DNA of 60,000 bases from Bolinopsis microptera (lineage: Eukaryota > Ctenophora > Tentaculata > Lobata > Bolinopsidae): assembly GCF_026151205.1 (NCBI RefSeq), contig NC_087084.1, positions 7,925,394 through 7,985,393 on the forward strand. Reading direction: 5' to 3'. Both the position numbers and the translations under genes were made by a program. The notes under the pieces are model-generated. The model did no database searches. It worked only from the letters and a program-made list of their open reading frames with translations, and had not been told where the DNA came from. Positions 59,848 to 60,000 of this stretch are shown piece after piece. How positions within the stretch are numbered: position 1 is the stretch's first letter; every line of letters begins with the position of its first letter.

Positions 59848-60000
59848 AGGGGGGGGGGGGGGGGTAATGACTACTTTTGGGGACTTGGGGAATTACGTCA
59901 ACGATTTTACCCCGAGTCCCCATGATTTTTAGTCCCCATTAGTCTCCATTAGTCCCCATTTAGATGATTTTTAGTCCCCATTAGTCCCCAAAAGTCTCCA
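59848..60000. repeat. Poly-G followed by TAGTCCCCATT tandem words
   Basis: A run of about 19 G at 59848-59866 is followed by repeated TAGTCCCCAT(T/G) words up to the window edge. It may be the left part of a further repeat element, but its right end is outside the window. Confidence 0.6.

Overview
The window is animal nuclear DNA: AT-rich, with short coding exons split by GT-AG introns, extracellular modular proteins (LDLa, thrombospondin-1, sushi, ephrin-receptor-like, galactose-binding-like), a DDX3/PL10 helicase, several LINE and DNA-transposon fragments and long tandem repeats. The style suggests an early-branching invertebrate, perhaps a cnidarian. That placement is inference; no single sequence here proves it. 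All exon models below were built by hand from splice sites, reading frame and intron phase, without transcripts.

Layout. 1-4.5 kb: repeats and terminal-inverted-repeat (TIR) elements. 4.7-12.0 kb (+): a secreted LDLa/TSP1 mosaic gene whose internal exons are all phase 1-1. 14.7-19.1 kb (-): a convergent secreted gene with galactose-binding-like, ephrin-receptor-like and seven sushi modules, again on phase 1-1 exons, with one exon one base short. 19.4-26.7 kb: a MITE, a 40-bp minisatellite and a 5.35-kb array of about 178 copies of a 30-bp unit. 30.1-34.9 kb (+): a seven-exon gene for an unrecognised 887-residue Ser-rich protein, with a TATA box and a 7-codon first exon. 35.3-45.2 kb: nested inverted-repeat elements, a 5'-truncated LINE, a large hairpin and a tRNA-derived SINE. 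45.2-47.2 kb: a 2-kb TIR element carrying a broken HIRAN-like coding region, with a non-autonomous hAT element nested in it. 47.3 kb to the end (+): a DDX3/PL10 DEAD-box helicase gene of at least 15 coding exons, truncated by the window edge; its introns hold a second hAT-type element, minisatellites and an antisense LINE fragment.

How it fits together. The two mosaic genes look like extracellular matrix, adhesion or recognition proteins assembled by phase-1 exon shuffling; nothing shows that they interact. The DDX3 gene is a housekeeping/germline RNA helicase. The most unusual mobile DNA is a pair of hAT-type elements with 8-bp target duplications and TIRs continuous with GC-rich hexamer arrays, the hexamer differing between the two (CCTCGG versus ACCGGG).
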